A program made the position numbers and the translations under genes. Below the pieces are notes generated by a model. It made no database searches. It saw only the letters and a list, made by a program, of their open reading frames with translations, and was not told where the DNA came from. A stretch of DNA of 64,000 nucleotides from Macrocybe gigantea (lineage: Eukaryota; Basidiomycota; Agaricomycetes; Agaricales; Callistosporiaceae): NCBI GenBank assembly GCA_011319805.1, contig SJRY01000107.1, positions 124,001 to 188,000 on the forward strand. The letters run 5' to 3'. This document shows positions 1 to 11,785 of the stretch, in pieces; the stretch's first letter is position 1, and each line of letters opens with the position of its first letter.

Positions 1-362
1 GATTCCTTCAATTCCCAGCAAACACCAAATAGCCCGAGCCGCATTGGAACCGTACACTCCAAGGGCGCCCTGGCGTAATACTGCGTTTGCGTTCCCCTCG
101 GAAGCATCCATACCTGGTGAACCGGTAGAACAGGACCGGATAAGCGGTCATGAGCTTCAGTGGCGACATCGACTTCTAGTCCACACCGGAGTTTCTCAAG
201 GTTCAAGTTTTATCCCCAAGAACGGTCTTGTGACGTGAGTCCATATGCACCTAACACCATTCTGTAAAGTTTCTAAACGAGAGAAGCACTGTGACGTAGA
301 GAAGAAGTGCTGTGTCGATGCTATTCTGTCCACGCTTTCCAGCTTCGTGAGATGCGCCCTCA
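1..362. other. Left edge, possible 3' piece of a gene
   Basis: No gene can be assigned. On the minus strand an open stretch begins with ATG at 107-105 and runs off the window edge (about 36 residues, starting MDASEGNANAVLRQGAL). It could be an exon of a gene lying outside the window, but no family is recognisable. The rest is the 3' flank of the FAD monooxygenase. Confidence 0.25.
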
Positions 363-2271
363 TTACCCGTCTTTCGATATTGATATTTGCAGACTCGGCG
401 CAAAGCTTTGCCTCTTCGGATTCCCTCCAGAAAGTAACGAGCCCCACTTCGTCCACCAGTCCTCTACCTTTTCTCTTGCATCGTAAGCCATCAACTCCAG
501 TTCGTCCCCCCAAATCGACCGGAAGATTTGTTCATCCATGTGATCCCATTCTTCATACGCGCTTGCCTTCCTCATCTTCGTATCTCTTTCCTCTTGTTCC
601 TCGCCGGCTGGAAGAGTCAACATTTCATATTTGCGACACTCCCAGCATTGCGCAAATTGACAGCGCGCTTGTCGAAGTTCCTCGTAAGCCTCGAGTAATT
701 GTGGGACCTGACCGCGATCCTGGATTTCCGTGAACAAGCTTCCAAGGGTTTGGGCATCCTCAATCACGAGGGCCGTGCTGTGATGCCCACTTGGCTGCAG
801 GAAGCCAATATCAGCACGAATCACTAATATGCCTTTCAAGGATAAGATCCTGCACCAATATCGGATGGGCTGCTTCGCCCACAAGAACAACCTGCGCATC
901 ATCACATACGAAACCATCCGCAGACGGAGTGTCGGTGTATGTCTGAGGGACAACCTCTTTTGCCATTCCAAGCAATTTGTGAACCCTGTTTACACCTAGA
1001 ATGTGAGGAGCCTATTTGTCCAAGATGTCACAGCGGATGGGTACGGACCTTGGCTCGAACTTGGTCATATCAAAACTAAAGTTATCAAGGGGATAGCTTG
1101 CCTTCCATTGCTCATTATGTCCAGGGGTATTGTCTAGGCGGGTATAGAGCGTGACACTAAAAGTCCGACCGGCGTTCTTTACTGATATGTGAGACACGAG
1201 GCCGTGTCGAAATGGAAAATTAAGTTGACTCACGACGGTGAAACCGTGAAGCATGCACTCCTCGCCTAGCCATATGAGCCATTGCTGCCATGAGACGTCA
1301 GGTTAAATGAATGATGACGGAATAATCATACGTACGTCTGGTCTCTCCGCAAACTGCCTAAGTTCTTCATCTTTTTGCATGTCCTCAATCGGGATGCAAA
1401 ATGACAAGATTGAATGGCGTTGCCTTGTGTCAGGAACCTTTTTCCCCAGCGTGGTAGACCCCACCAGACTTATTGGTCCATCAGCGCCAATCACTACATC
1501 TGCGACGATCTGTTCGCCCGATTCTAATGTGACTGTGGCTGTCTCTGGCACGACCTGAACAACTTTGCTGTTGAAGCGAAATTCAACACCTTCCTGGGTG
1601 GCGTGTTCATATAATATAGAATGAAGGTCTCCATGCTGACGATGATAACACAGGCACAGTTATGTTGGTGACTTGTGCAGTCCAGGTGCGGGTCACATAC
1701 CTGGATGAAATAAAAATCGGCCAGCAGATCTTGAAGGAACTGTTCGTGCAACTTTGTTATACCAATCACTTTCCCTGTCCGGCCTGCGTGAGATCAGTGA
1801 CATAGTTTATGGCAACCTCATTCATAAAGGCGCACCCTGGCGGAAGATAAATTGACTGCATTTATGGCCGAACTTGTCTAGACACGGCCCGAGGCCCCAT
1901 TGATTTAGAATCCTCGTCATGTTCGGCGGGCTCCTGATTGCGTCCCACGATGAGCGCTCAATGATCTGCAAAGTCTATCCACAGCTGGGCTCACCGGAGG
2001 CCTCCTGGGCTCTAGACCTCGTGTGAGCGATCACGGTGCTACTGTATTCCTCTCAACTCACTCTAAACGTCCCATCGTTCTTCTCTAGTACAATGACACT
2101 ATGACCTGTCCTCTGCAGTGCATATGCGGTTGCCAGACCTGCGCTGACGTGAGCTGTGCTTCCCAAGGATCACGAATCCGGGACATTTAGACCTGCGATA
2201 CTTCCTCCCACGACGGTAAATCTCAACGGGACAGATGTTCGACGAGAAGTGATAGCGAGTTGTTCAGACAT
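363..2271 (-). CDS. FAD-dependent monooxygenase (salicylate hydroxylase-like)
   Basis: Class A flavoprotein monooxygenase, expected to hydroxylate an aromatic or similar small substrate using FAD and NAD(P)H. Start ATG 2271 gives MSEQLAIT..., then the Rossmann dinucleotide motif TVVGGSIAG. An intron of about 54 bp cuts directly after this Gly codon (unusual donor GTCTAA), and the frame resumes with LATAYALQRTGHSVIVLEK. The second FAD motif VVIGADGPIS lies near 1480. The C-terminal FAD contact reads GEAAHPIL, intron, PSGHHSTALVIEDA near 770-860, as in this family. The tail contains a charged EEQEERD segment. At least six exons; stop at 363. All joins have GT/AG signals and I see no frame break. 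The substrate cannot be told from sequence; the MFS gene upstream lies on the same strand but is a separate gene. Confidence 0.88.
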
Positions 2272-2372
2272 CAATCCTTCTTCCTCGGATGCTCTGCTTC
2301 TTGGAAAGTACGAAGAAAATTATAAAGCTGCGGGAGGAAAGACCTTTCGCGCTCATCGGACGTTACGATTTG

Positions 2373-2380
2373 TATATATA
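2373..2380 (-). promoter_or_regulatory. TATA box of the FAD monooxygenase gene
   Basis: TATATATA about 100 bp upstream of the ATG at 2271, read on the minus strand. Position and sequence suit a fungal core promoter. Confidence 0.4.
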
Positions 2381-3316
2381 GCCGTCACACCTGGAGAAAA
2401 GCATGCATCACACATCATGATGAAGGCAAAGTTCGTCGAAGCTGTACGGCCACGTGGAACCAGGCAAAAGCCCGAGTGGGAACAATGATTCAAAGGGGCC
2501 AATTTTTCGGGAAAATTCCCTCCACCCTTTACACTCCGGATCAGGTCCTCCACTTGCTTTCATGCTCATTAGCTGTTTATCAAAGTGAGCGGTAGACGCG
2601 CTCGAGTCATTCAAGTATTCAGCTGGTTGCGTACCGCAGGCCGGCGGAGCTTGTGCGATAACTGTCATCGGCGAGTGCCAAATGCGGACAGGTGTGAAGC
2701 GTCGCCTAAATTGACGTTTTGATCCAAGAAATTGAGTAGATGTGGGCCAACATGGAATAACGCTCCTATTAAATAGACACATTGAAGAAATTGTCGCATG
2801 AGCATTCCAAGTTTGATGGGCTTTTCTAACCACGCCAGACAATCCAAAATTTGCTAATGGCTAATTGTAAGTCCACGCACCGATGCCCTAACGAGGATTC
2901 GGCATTAACAGCTAGTGGCCGTTGCGACCAACAGTGTTTACAAAGCTCATGGTTTCCCGATCGGTGATCGGCAAAGACCGATCGAGGCTGCAGAGGTACC
3001 AGGCACATTCGCAACACCAAATCGTCTTCGAGTTGGCGGAAAGGATACGATGACGCCGGCCAATGCAAGAAGAGAAAATCCTGCGAAGCAGAAAGAACGC
3101 ATAAATCACGATTACCGTCAGTAAATTAAGATGCAGGATTGATGTTACAACGTAAAAAAATACACGAATGATTTGATGTAAGGAAAGCGGCATCTTGAAC
3201 TTGAGCACTAGTACAACCGGTTCGCCGACCTGTTGCGCTTGAATGTGCCGACCGAAGGAAGCCGAGCGTCATCCGAAATGTGAACTAAGAATTCGAAGCT
3301 TGGTCTGCACCGTAGC
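2381..3316. other. Intergenic, with weak minus-strand open frames
   Basis: No gene is assigned with confidence. A minus-strand open frame at 3208-2912 starts MLKFKMPLSLHQIIRVFFY and holds a hydrophobic stretch of about 30 residues. Another open frame (2842-2408) overlaps it loosely. Neither resembles a known family; both may be chance or degraded exons. Confidence 0.25.
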
Positions 3317-5265
3317 TTATAGAATTTGTCGATGTTTTCGCTTTACCAGAGCTCTTCTCGCGGTAAACAGGAAGACGGAACCCGAAAACGTAACCACCTG
3401 TGCACAAAGTATCAAACTAAAACCCTCGTGACATTGAACGGACCACTCACAGCAGCGAAGAGCACGGGGCGGTGCCATTTGTAATGAGGAGGTGAGAGCA
3501 ATGCGCCAGCAATTGGATTTCCCGTCAGGAGGGCGAATGCAAGGCTGAACGACAGGATTCCGACTCTCGTTCTGTGTGAGCTACGTAAGCAAATTCATGA
3601 AAGCCAGACTGTTAGAAGAAGCCTTACCCAAGATCAGAAAAATCATCATGCGTGACAAAACTTGCTGCTGCTGGCGTTACGATAGATATAGCTAAGCAGA
3701 GAGTATTACTTGTGACAATCCAACGATATTAGGGCAAACTCGCCTCCTCCGGAGAAGAAGCCATAGAATATTCCGAATATGGCGACGCCTTCTGCACTCT
3801 TGGCTGCGAATAACGCGAAGATGAGAGCAGCCGAAATCCCGCCTAAAGGAATGTAGACTGGCTACGTTGAATGTCAAGGTTTCCAAACGCACAATCAATC
3901 TCACCATTCAGGGCTCCAAAGAAGTCCGCAAGGAAGTTGGGTATAGTTCGGCCTAGGATAGAAGAGGCATTCATAATTGTGATCTGTTGCATCCATTAAG
4001 AAGATAAATTCGTAGAAGAGGGCGCCAGGGAAACAGTGCATACTGAATATTTGGTCAGGAGAGGCGACACTCCGTGTAAGGCGGAATATAACTGAAGATA
4101 GAAAACTGACATGCACGCTCAGTGACACGTCCGGGATCAGCCAGTCACTACTTACAGGGGACGAAGATTCCCCAAAATATCTTTCAAGTTCGGGAAAAAA
4201 AATCCTGGATGGGAGTCACTCTGGCGTACATGGCTGAGAAATCCTTACCAGAAATGACCCCAACACAAAGATTAAATATGGAACATCACCCAGGATGTCC
4301 ATGAATGATGACATATTCTCTTTCTTTAGTTGCTGAAGAGAGTGCCTTGTTCTCATGATTGAGTTTGCGATGACAAGAAGTCCAAGGTCCAGAAAAGCCA
4401 CGGCTCTAACCCGAAATAAGCTGATCTCTGCGGCCTGCGTATGACGGAATGGAGAATACCTCACGCCCATGGCAAAACCCATGGATTTTTTGAACACGTT
4501 ATTAAGCAGTATCGGATAGAGACAGCCTCCGAGACTAGAACCTGTTGATGCACAGATCAGTTGCCCGACAAAGTGCAATGGAGTCGGTGAAATCGTACCA
4601 GACAGCACGATCCCCATCGCCAGAGATCTTCGATGCCGAAAGAAATGAGATGTGACTGTCAGACATGGCAGGAACATGAGGCCCATTCCAATACCCATCC
4701 CTACAGCTTGCGCCAAGAACGTTTGGTAGTAACAATGCGGTTTCACAAGCGAGAGCATGAATACACTGGTACTTCGACATTAGTAGCAGAAGTAAAGGAC
4801 GGATGTCTTTCTCACGAGAAGATATACAACAAAGAGCCGCACGCTAGACAAGGCCGGAAGTACCCCGCATCAAAGAGTCTTCCAGCCGGAAGACCAATAG
4901 CAAAGACGAAGAACACTTGCACAGAGCCAATCCAACTTATCGCAGATGGTGTATGTTCGTTCAGGGAAACGCGCTAAACAGATATCGAATGAATAACACA
5001 TTCTGTATAGAATCTGATGAACCAACGGTATAGTAGTCCTGGTAGACGCCGTATGATTGGACAACTCCAAAAGTGCAAAAGGTAACCATTGTTCTAGGAG
5101 TCGAACCTCGTCAGCGATTCATCTGGACTAAATATGAACTAACCCTCCCGCAACAGTAAGCCAGCCTGTTAGGCCACCTTCTCGAAACCCGGAAGACGGC
5201 GAGACGATCTGCAAGCTGGTTTCATCCGATCCGGCGTCTTTTTCGGCTTTAGTCGGCGTGGCCAT
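3317..5265 (-). CDS. MFS transporter, monocarboxylate-transporter-like
   Basis: Twelve-helix major facilitator of the fungal monocarboxylate-like (MCT/MCH) type, expected in the plasma membrane. The chosen start ATG 5265 gives MATPTKAEKDAG, a polar cytosolic N-terminus. The first helix begins at GGLTGWLTVAGG, followed by FCTFGVVQSYGVYQDYYT and TISWIGSVQVFFVFAIGLPA, the usual order in this family. GIGMGLMFLPCLTVTSHFF, then FFRHRRSLAMGI, mark helices 4-5. The second half has IFVLGSFLV, MNASSILGRTIPNFLADFFG, then LLTGNPIAGALLSP and a last helix ending in RRALVKRKHRQIL before TAA at 3317. Roughly ten exons. An upstream in-frame Met at 5391 is possible but adds an unlikely leader. Substrate unknown. 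Confidence 0.88.
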
Positions 5266-6797
5266 CGCTGAACTTGGTTGCGGCGCAGATTCGTCACTTC
5301 TACGTTGACTCGTCCTCGTCAGTACATCTTTCAGTCTCGAGGCTGCATGCATGAGGATGTTATGGGGACCATGTAGTCGAACACATGTCATATGGTGGAT
5401 AAATCAGGCGCTTCAAGCATAGACGGCTCGCAAAAACTTTCCCATGTCTAATCAGATGGACACGCCGGCTAAAAGCCCTTCTTTCCGGTAGAGACCATCG
5501 GCCACAAAACTAACCAGGTGATGCTCTATACGAACGAAGTAATCTAAGGCTTTAGAGGTAGAAACCGAAGTGGATCGTCCAACTTACGAAAACCTCAAAC
5601 CCCTCATTATGAAAACCCAACATTTCACGTCGCTTCTTGGAGCGGTGACATGCCCGAAAAGCCAAGCAAAACAAGGCATCATCTTATCTAAAGGTCAGGG
5701 ACAAGATGAGTAAACTGACGTTGGCCCCAATCTGTCCTCTGCCATGACACCGTGAAGCACGAGAGCCGGGTCACGATGTTGATGCAGCGTCTCTGTCGCT
5801 TGGTAAGGTAGACAGAACCCCAGTGTGCGAGTGATAGTGGGCTCTTGAGGATGCAGGACTCCCGCGGTCGCGGGGTAAAGCGGGCAGCAAGGAGAAACGT
5901 CTTTCCGAATGGCATCAGAAGATACACTCGGGGTATGGCCTCGCTACATTTCTGCCCTTCACGCGAATGAAACCTGAGACAGCTGATTAGAGCGAGGCAT
6001 ATGTTCGGATAGTCATTCTGTTTCCAATGAGATGTATAACGTCGAAATGAAATACACACTGCCATGCGGTGATCTGGATTTCAGGTTGTTGAGGGCGTCT
6101 TGAAGGAGAAAGATCACAACAGAATTACATAATAATTTATTCAGCCATGTCTTTAAACAGAAATGTTTGAACTAGGCGTGCAAAACAGTTTGTATGAAAG
6201 GTCGAATGCTCCCGGAAAGCTGGATAAACTCTCAAATGATGGCCGATCCAGGAATCAGGACAAGCCTTCCAATAGGATTCCCGAATGACGCGGACCAAAG
6301 GGGCTTCCTTGTGCAGCAAAGGCATGATTTTGGCATCCGCATCTGTTGACCAACTTGGCCTACAGCTATTCTCACTCCAATTAAATCACTATCTGGACGT
6401 GGATCCGTCACCTGCAGATGCATATGTCATAATTGGACTTTCGGCATTTCTCGAACTGTGTAAACGACGACTCGACCCGAACTGTTTGCCAAATTTTCTA
6501 TCTGACCCGGTCGTCTCACCAGGAACTTTGCCGATCTCCTTAATCGACGTCTTACTTTCGGCAGAATTCTTTAGCTTGTGGCGTCCTACGGCCTCTCAGT
6601 CACGCTTGACATGATGCGAGAGCTCTTTCAGGTTTCCCAACCGTTCTGGAATTGCAATCGTGTACGGTTTATTGGCCCTCAACGAAAACATGCGATATAA
6701 CGGTTCACGATGACCTCCCTGAATCGGAATATGGTCCGCTTCATAAAGCGCTTCAACTGAGGTACTCCAGTTGGAATCCACTCCTCCTCTCCCCAGT
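5266..6797. other. Intergenic, no convincing gene
   Basis: Minus-strand open frames at 6065-5688 (125 codons), 6811-6596 and 6325-6137 have no recognisable motif, and their composition does not look strongly coding. The frame at 6811-6596 overlaps the start of the acyl-CoA gene on the other strand. I see no repeat or RNA gene. Confidence 0.3.
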
Positions 6798-8670
6798 ATG
6801 GCCGCTAACAAGCTATATCTCCATCCCCTCTTTCAAACCAACGTCGAGCTCCTCCCCCGCGAGGAACGAGTATCCCTCTCTTACCAGAGGGCAAAGCTCG
6901 TTATGCAGACATATAGTAGGTCCCTCATCTGCCTTGGATTATATTTTTATTCACGTTCGACGTAGGGCTGACCGCAGCAGACGTTCAATTCTGCTCATCA
7001 CGGTTCTGGGCACTGATGAATGACCCCATCTGTTCCGTCGACATCGCCATGTTCACTATCTTAGCCGCACACGTCGGCCTAACCATAGGGACATTATCAC
7101 GGCATTTAAAGAGACGACCGGATTTCAAGCCTCTGGTAGACCGTCTCCTCCGATTTGACACAGTGGGCATATACCTCTTGACCGAACGGGGTCATGGACT
7201 GGACGCGTTCAATATCGAAACGACCGCGACACAGACACCTGACGGGTACATCCTCCATACACCCAGAGAGGAGGCGGCAAAGTTTGTAGCACACCATTTG
7301 CATCGTGTGATTTCACCGTCAGCCTAATTGAATATTACCCAGGTTCATGCCCGCCTCGACGCCCTCTTTCGGAATTCCGAAGGTGGCTCTTGTCATGGCC
7401 CGGCTCATAGTGGATGGCGAAGATCGTGGAAGTCGATTTTTCGTTGTCCCCATATGTAATCAACGAGAGATGTATCAAGGCGTAGAATCCATCCGCTTAC
7501 CACCACGCAGCGGCACTGCACCTCTCGATTTTTCCATTACTCGGTTCAACCACGTGCACCTTGCCCGCTCTGCGCTTGTTGCTTCTGATATCCTCGATAC
7601 TGCGGCGCGGCCTCAGCCTCTGGAGGCATGGTGGGATGAAGTATGGAGAATCCAGCTCGGGACTATGGCGGTCCCTGCCCCATGGATATCCGCCATCAAA
7701 GCCGTCGCCTACATAGGCGGTCAATACTCCATGCATCGGTGCCTCGTTGGCAAGGCAGGCGAGCCCTTACCGATCATCACATTCCGTACCCAACAGTGGC
7801 CCATCGCACACGCCACAGCCGTAGGCATGGTCATGGCGAACTGGTATCCCATCGGCATTCAACAGGCTATGGAAGGGTCGTCCGACCCACGCGTGCGACA
7901 TGCCATGTCCGTGATCCTGAAAGCCACTATATGCCGCCATTTCCAACGATGTGTGCCCGAGGTCGCAGAGAGGTGTGGCGCACAAGGCACGTTCGAACAC
8001 AACTACATGGCTCGCATTGAGGTTAGTCCCACGTCTGCTTCCGACTATTCGCTGGCTTCTCACTCGAGATCAGAACGATGGGAAAGGTGTCATCATCGCG
8101 GAAGGAGATGTCCTCACGCTTTGTATCCGTTTGTTCTCCGAACTGCTTCTGAAGCGGTACGCAATTCCGTTGCCGGATGCCGCGGAGTCGCTCCCAGCTC
8201 GACATGCCTCTTCCCTCGTGGAAGAAAACTTGCAGCTGTTCAAAACGCTGAATTGTGATCACCGCAGTGAAAAATTCAATTCACTCATCCTCCCACAGTC
8301 GCAGCTTGTCATCGAAGCCGTCGGCCACGCCATGGCGTACTCCGCGGCGCTGAAGTCGAATTTGCCTCAGTCTATTCTCGACGTGTACGAATGCGCGGTC
8401 GTACGTCAGGATCCTGCTTGGTATACAGAACAGGGGGGCATCTCGCGTTTGGAACAACGTGTCCGAGAAGATGCTGCCGTGTCGTCTATGGTTCCCGACT
8501 TGGCGATATACCTTGATCAGCTCAACATCGCGAACTACGTCTCTGCACCCATCGTTTCGGATGCAGCGTGGAAGGCATATCTCGCATCACTGCCCGTGCA
8601 TACCGGCAATGCCGCCCGGAAACAGAATCATACCAAGCCATGCTATAAACGCAGATCCTCTTCCATTTGA
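6798..8670 (+). CDS. Acyl-CoA dehydrogenase/oxidase-like protein
   Basis: Flavoprotein of the acyl-CoA dehydrogenase/oxidase superfamily, in the acyl-CoA-oxidase-like form common in basidiomycetes. It probably acts in peroxisomal beta-oxidation or on a secondary acyl-CoA. MAANKLYLHPLFQTNVELLP starts at 6798. After a short intron, FWALMNDPICSVDIAMFT and LTERGHGLDAFNIETTAT match the oxidase flavin domain. FGIPKVALVMARLIVDGEDR and ESIRLPPRSGTAPLDF form the middle beta domain. ERCGAQGTFEHNYMARIE lies just before an intron near 8022-8074, after which NDGKGVIIAEGDVLTL joins in frame. The C-terminal helical domain runs to TGA at 8670. Four exons, no frame break. An in-frame ATG at 6771 would add only nine residues. 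Substrate chain length cannot be inferred. Confidence 0.87.
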
Positions 8671-9774
8671 CGTCACCGTTTGCCCATGGACGGGCCATTT
8701 TTACCCCTTTCCTTTCGGCTTGCACATGAATTCGTTTCCTCGCCTGCTCAGTATCTCACTGTATTTTTCTATGTCCATCTAAGTTACGATACTATTCTGT
8801 ACTTTATCAGTTTAGGAATCACGATTGATTGTGACGATAAGTATGCTTTCTAAAAAGGTTTTTCACGCATTCTTTTTGGCGCCGTTCAGAAGCATCGCTC
8901 ACCTTAGGAGTCTGCTTCGGCCATCGATATGGAGTGTATGGCAAGGGTGTTACAACGCAGAATTGTTGATCCGGCGCGTCATCTGCACGAAGCACTGGTG
9001 AGCAGCCTAGCCTCAATGCTCCTAGAAGCATGGACAGAAGTTCGGAGTATGTTCGGTTCGGGCTTGACAAAACATTTCCCTAGTACGCGTCCCGAAACGT
9101 CGTGGCCGTTATGGACCCATCCTTAACACCGATGTTGCTGAACGATGCTGCAGACATCAGTAAAGACGGGCACAGCATCGCCTCTGCAGCACCTGAAGCC
9201 GTCGGTCATCGGGCACCTACAATGCCATAAGTCTGACTGTTGTGGGTCAAGCATGATGCATGATGCATGATCACCTATCAAAGTAGACGCACTGTCCGCT
9301 TTGCCGATTGCGATTCGCATCACGTCTTTTTAAGGAAAGACTCAGGCTCGGACTTTTTTTCCAAACACACAATATCTTCGAATTATAGGTGTACAGAAAA
9401 CTTGTGCTACTCAATGGAGATGATAACAATATCAATTTGGGAGAGCTTTACGGTACAACGTTACGAATAACACACACGAACCGGCAAATTGATCGTTGAA
9501 GATACAAACAGAGCAAGACGTGAGCACCCTAAGAATGGCAGCAGACAGACGTCTCGGAAATGGACGATGTGTCCGTAGATTAGCATGTGGAGTTTGGTTT
9601 GTCCTGTGCTCGGGAACAAGGCCAGGTTCCTCGGTCGCGACGGACCGGTGCCAACTTTAAATCATAAGCCAGTGCCACGAGGGCTGCAAGAGACATACGC
9701 GCCCACTGTATGCGTTGGGGATTTCACGACAGGGAAATTCATATGATGCGGGCGATACCTGGTCGCTGAGTGCC
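8671..9774. other. Intergenic, weak minus-strand open frame
   Basis: No assignable gene. Minus-strand 9070-8819 reads NRTYSELLSMLLGALRLGC then QQFCVVTPLPYTPYRWPKQT, which looks protein-like. A short frame upstream (VKDGSITATTFRDA near 9120) could be its 5' exon. I cannot link it to a family. Confidence 0.25.
9251..9271. repeat. Three tandem 7-bp units (CATGATG)
   Basis: Three consecutive copies of a 7-bp unit. Too short to be a structural element; recorded for completeness. Confidence 0.6.
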
Positions 9775-11400
9775 TTATTCTTGATTCCTCTTCGAAGACT
9801 CGGCCAAATCTGCAAAGAAGTTTCTGACATCTGCCTCTCTGACAATTTTGCCTTCTTCTGCGAAGGGTCGTAGGTATTTGACCAGATCATCTCTGATAGA
9901 AAATTGACGTTCAGAGACGAGCGATCAGCGGACACGCCATGCGACTCACCGCAGACCGTTAAAAGCACGAATGCCGTCGATCGCCCTGTCACGCGGAATG
10001 CGCTCCAACGCACGCATGCCCAACTCTTCCAGCGATAAACCTGTTGGGTCGGATAGGAGGCATCAATCAAGAAGAGCTGCGAAAGAGTCGGATGATTACC
10101 AGAATCAGGATCCTCTGGAGGTTCATACGTTTCTTCGTCTTCTAGAAGGAATGGGTAGTCTTGAAGAGTAGGCAGACACTGATTATTAGTAGATGAAATA
10201 TGCATGAGCAAGCGTAACTGGAAAAAGCTGGTGGACACAGATTCACCAAGGAGCACTGACACCATTGCTCTCGGAAGTTCTCTGGCAAAAAGACATCACC
10301 CGCTCCAAGAGAAGACTCTGCGGGGTTATCAAGATCCGCGAAGATTCGCTGAGCAATGGGGTTCGGTTCTGGGGCATGGCACCTGCTCATCAAAGTCGCA
10401 GAAGAGGAGTCCCCGCGAGGCCGTTTTGCATCAGGCTTTCTGAATTGGACGGTGACAAAGGTCGTTTAATTCCGGTATTTGAGCGGCTGGGTTGGTCCTC
10501 AGCGCGAGCGGCATCATGTGGGTCATGAGGAGCACTGCGACCCAAGCATTTCCAGGATTCACTTGAGCTGTCTCGAATCACCATTGCGATACCCCGAGTA
10601 CCAGCCCATCTCTTGAGAACAGGGATCTTTAACACACACGCCACACATACAAAGGCCTGGTACTCCGATCCGGATATCAGTGGGGGAGGAAGTCCAGAAG
10701 AGGACGCATCGGACAATGCATCATCAGCGATACCCTCTTCAGCATGGCCCGATTGTTTCGGGAGAGGTTCAGGGGAAACGTCCCTAGATGGTGGCCGCAT
10801 TCGAAGATTACAACACGATTCGTGGAACCAATCCTGGAAAAATGCCAGAAATCAGCAGGACAATCGACTACTTCAGCAGTTCACAAGCGAACCTCACAAG
10901 AGAGGCATTGTATCATGGTCTCACGTTCGGTTTTCGGGTCGTAGTCTCGCCCACAACGACAGAAGATGCCTCTGAAGTTTTGACCATAGACGTTGTTCGC
11001 ATTTTCTTTTTCCGACACGGGGTGAAGGGAGCACGGATGAGCTGTCGCGGTAGTAGGACAATCACAGCGAAAGTTTCGTTTAGGAAATCTGGTCATAATA
11101 TGAGAGCTGCCGCCATCTTGCGTATAACGTGCTCACAATTCAAGTTGCTCATGATCAGTATGACATGCAACAGAGCAAGCAGAACATAGCCCTCTAGCTT
11201 CTGGGCATGTAAGACATAAATACACCGCTTGCCTTTAAGCTAGGCATCAGTTTTTCTGTGGTAGGAACGGCACGCGTTACCACAGACCTAATAGGACCTA
11301 GGAGGTATGAGCACTGGGAGAATTGATGGGGAATTGCCTGTGAAGCCTCTTGCACGAGCTGGTCCTGCGACGCGATATAGTCCTCAAGAGTTTCTGCCAT
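9775..11400 (-). CDS. UBR7: UBR7/mlo2-type protein (UBR box + PHD finger)
   Basis: Orthologue of the UBR7/S. pombe Mlo2 family: a UBR-box zinc domain followed by a PHD finger, a putative E3 ubiquitin ligase linked to chromatin in other eukaryotes. Start ATG 11400 gives MAETLEDYIASQDQLVQEAS. The UBR box runs over several exons: LGPIRQ, AVYLCLTCPEARGLCSACSV, ACHTDHEQLEL, FPKRNFRCDCPT. The PHD finger is FCRCGRDYDP, MIQCLSCE then DWFHESCCNLR. A low-complexity acidic linker follows. The conserved C-terminal part is FLPENFREQ, QDYPFLLEDEETYEPPEDPD, then SLEELGMRALERIPRDRAID and VREADVRNFFADL, with TAA at 9775. About eight exons, all with GT/AG joins, and all zinc ligands seem present. It is divergently arranged with the HyuB relic, about 385 bp away. 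Confidence 0.92.
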
Positions 11401-11785
11401 GAGGTGATAACGCGGGATTTGGCGCGACAAAGTAGCCTTGCTAATTCGCGAATTGGCAACAGTCAAGCTAGTGCAATGGTATTTGAAGTTATTTGGACGC
11501 CTGGACCCGCCGGGCCGCGGATGCCGCGATAGCAGCTCTCGTCATCGCAACACCCAAGTCTCGTCGAACGCCAACATCGTTCACTCCGTTCAGCTGCGGC
11601 ATTCTGGATCGCAGTGAGATCCTTACTTCTTATTTCCGCGGAACTCCAGTCATCTTCTCCTGCACTCCAATTTGAGAGTTCTACGGAACAGAGCCGGAAT
11701 CTCGACGGAATTGTCTGCACAATCTGAGGGTACAAAAGAGATCGCCATCGAGGACCGTGCAGAAGAGCGTACCTCCTGACCCACG
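11401..11785. other. Intergenic between UBR7-like gene and HyuB relic
   Basis: No trace of the HyuA half of 5-oxoprolinase can be read here in any frame, and the space (385 bp) is far too small for it. Minus-strand 11798-11463 is open but without motifs. It probably holds the 5' flank of the UBR7-like gene. Confidence 0.4.

Noticed and set aside
44..238. 64-codon plus-strand frame at the left edge
   Set aside because: No motif, no signal peptide, and composition does not look coding.
2080..2160. Apparent frameshift in the FAD-binding motif of the monooxygenase
   Set aside because: A GT..AG intron explains it exactly and restores GGSIAGLATAY, so no frameshift is needed.
5085..5115. tRNA T-arm-like sequence (GAGGTTCGACTCCT on the minus strand)
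   Set aside because: No acceptor, D or anticodon arm can be folded around it, and it lies in an intron of the MFS gene.
9251..9271. Tandem CATGATG units as a possible array element
   Set aside because: Only three 7-bp units with no spacers; not a CRISPR or functional repeat array.
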